From the NCBI GenBank assembly GCA_029565415.1, contig JAKQOH010000205.1, positions 1 to 5,722 of the forward strand: a stretch of 5,722 bases of DNA, read 5' to 3'. The translations under genes were made by a program, and so were the position numbers. This document shows, one piece after another, positions 4,996 to 5,722 of the stretch (position 1 is its first letter; the number at the start of each line of letters is the position of its first letter). The notes below the pieces were generated by a model. The model searched no databases, was not told the DNA's origin, and saw only the letters and a program-made list of their open reading frames with translations. Source of the stretch: Candidatus Rifleibacteriota bacterium (GTDB lineage: Bacteria; Riflebacteria; Ozemobacteria; Ozemobacterales; Ozemobacteraceae).

Positions 4996-5722
4996 GTGTC
5001 AGACTGTGAGCCCGCCCGGAACCCCTCTCTGCCGGAGGCGATCCGGCGCATTCTCCTGGTCCTGCTGGCTGCCTTCTGGTGGTTCCGGTTCGAACAGCCG
5101 ACGGGCGCGGCCCTGTTGTCGAGCCCGCTCATCGATGCCGGGCTGATCGGGGTGCTGGCGTTCTGGGGCCACCGTCGCGGACTGGCCTGGCAGGATGGCC
5201 TGCTCTGGCTCATCCTTTCGCGCAGGCTGCATCTCGATGCCTATGAGGGCCTCGAGGCCCTTCAACCGCTCGTCCAAATCGCCTGGCTGGTTCTTGCCGC
5301 AGCCTGGGCGTCCGTCACCACCGAGCGCGGCCGGTTCCTTCTGGTGGTGTATCACGCGGGGCTCACCTTCGACGCCGGGATGGCCCGGAGTTTCGGCCTG
5401 GGCATGTCGGTCGGCTGGGAAGCGGCCCCCCTGACCCTGCTGTTTCTCGCCGCCGCCCTGCGCCGCGTGGTCCTGCGCGGTGGGGAAGCGCGGTTCCCGG
5501 CGGGTGCCGTGCCGGTGTTTCTCGGCATGCTCGCGGTCGTTGGGATTCACCGGCTCGGGCCGGCGGGCCACCTGACCTGTGCCGTCACGGCGACGGTCGC
5601 GGCGGCGATGCTGTTTCTCGCCACGGCGCCGCGTGACGGGAGCGATGGCGCGGAAGAGCTTGCCGTGCTTGCGCTGGGGGGAATCCCTCTCTGTCTCGCG
5701 GCTCTGCAGCTCGGGATCGCCG
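4996..5722 (+). CDS. Polytopic membrane protein of unknown function, 3' end outside the window
   Basis: A GTG at 4996 opens a frame that stays free of stops to the window edge (242 full codons). It has a GGAG Shine-Dalgarno (4985-4988) 7 nt upstream. No ATG occurs near the start; the frame is closed by a TGA at 4933-4935, so GTG is the best start. The product begins MSDCEPARNPSLPEAIRR and then alternates hydrophobic helices with short charged loops. I count about seven to nine likely membrane segments, for example residues 18-32 (ILLVLLAAFWW), 38-57, 89-105 (IAWLVLAAAW), 139-155, 168-185 and 189-209. Arg-rich loops (HRRG, LRRVVLRGG) suggest cytoplasmic sides. There is no recognisable catalytic motif and I cannot name a family. 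It is divergent from rplU across a 165-bp region; no functional tie to the ribosomal operon is evident. Confidence 0.75.
   Translation, partial: MSDCEPARNPSLPEAIRRILLVLLAAFWWFRFEQPTGAALLSSPLIDAGLIGVLAFWGHRRGLAWQDGLLWLILSRRLHLDAYEGLEALQPLVQIAWLVLAAAWASVTTERGRFLLVVYHAGLTFDAGMARSFGLGMSVGWEAAPLTLLFLAAALRRVVLRGGEARFPAGAVPVFLGMLAVVGIHRLGPAGHLTCAVTATVAAAMLFLATAPRDGSDGAEELAVLALGGIPLCLAALQLGIA

Overview
The window is a GC-rich, gene-dense stretch of chromosome from a Gram-negative-type (diderm) bacterium. Two things point to an outer membrane: a large beta-barrel-like protein at the left edge, and a secreted M48 zinc protease of the kind that works in the periplasm. I cannot place the phylum from sequence alone. 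Having rplU, prp and rpmA in one operon fits Firmicutes and several deep-branching diderm phyla better than typical Proteobacteria. The outer-membrane protein reminds me of proteins from little-studied lineages such as Riflebacteria/Ozemobacteria, but that is a weak impression.

Layout, left to right. (1) 1-2192 (+): the 3' part of a very large beta-strand-rich outer-membrane protein whose start lies upstream of the window. (2) 2257-3495 (+): a good sigma70-type promoter and a strong ribosome binding site, then a secreted M48 metalloprotease with an unusual low-complexity linker and helical C-terminal tail. (3) 3496-3915: a convergent intergenic region holding a strong bidirectional hairpin terminator, a likely 50-residue Cys-containing protein on the minus strand behind a strong Shine-Dalgarno sequence, and the terminator of the ribosomal operon. 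(4) 4830-3916 (-): the compact operon rplU (L21) - prp (cysteine protease) - rpmA (L27), with overlapping genes and a promoter bearing a perfect TTGACA -35 box. (5) 4996 to the right edge (+): a divergently transcribed, GTG-started multi-pass membrane protein of unknown function, cut by the window end.

How the genes relate. L21 and L27 are 50S subunit proteins made together. Prp is known elsewhere as the protease that trims an N-terminal extension from L27, yet the L27 encoded here starts directly at the mature-type N terminus and has no such extension, with the next in-frame stop only eleven codons upstream. This mismatch is the most interesting point in the window. The M48 protease may serve outer-membrane protein quality control, which would suit its place beside a giant barrel protein, but it has its own promoter and the link is inference. 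I see no mobile element, CRISPR array, tRNA or rRNA.
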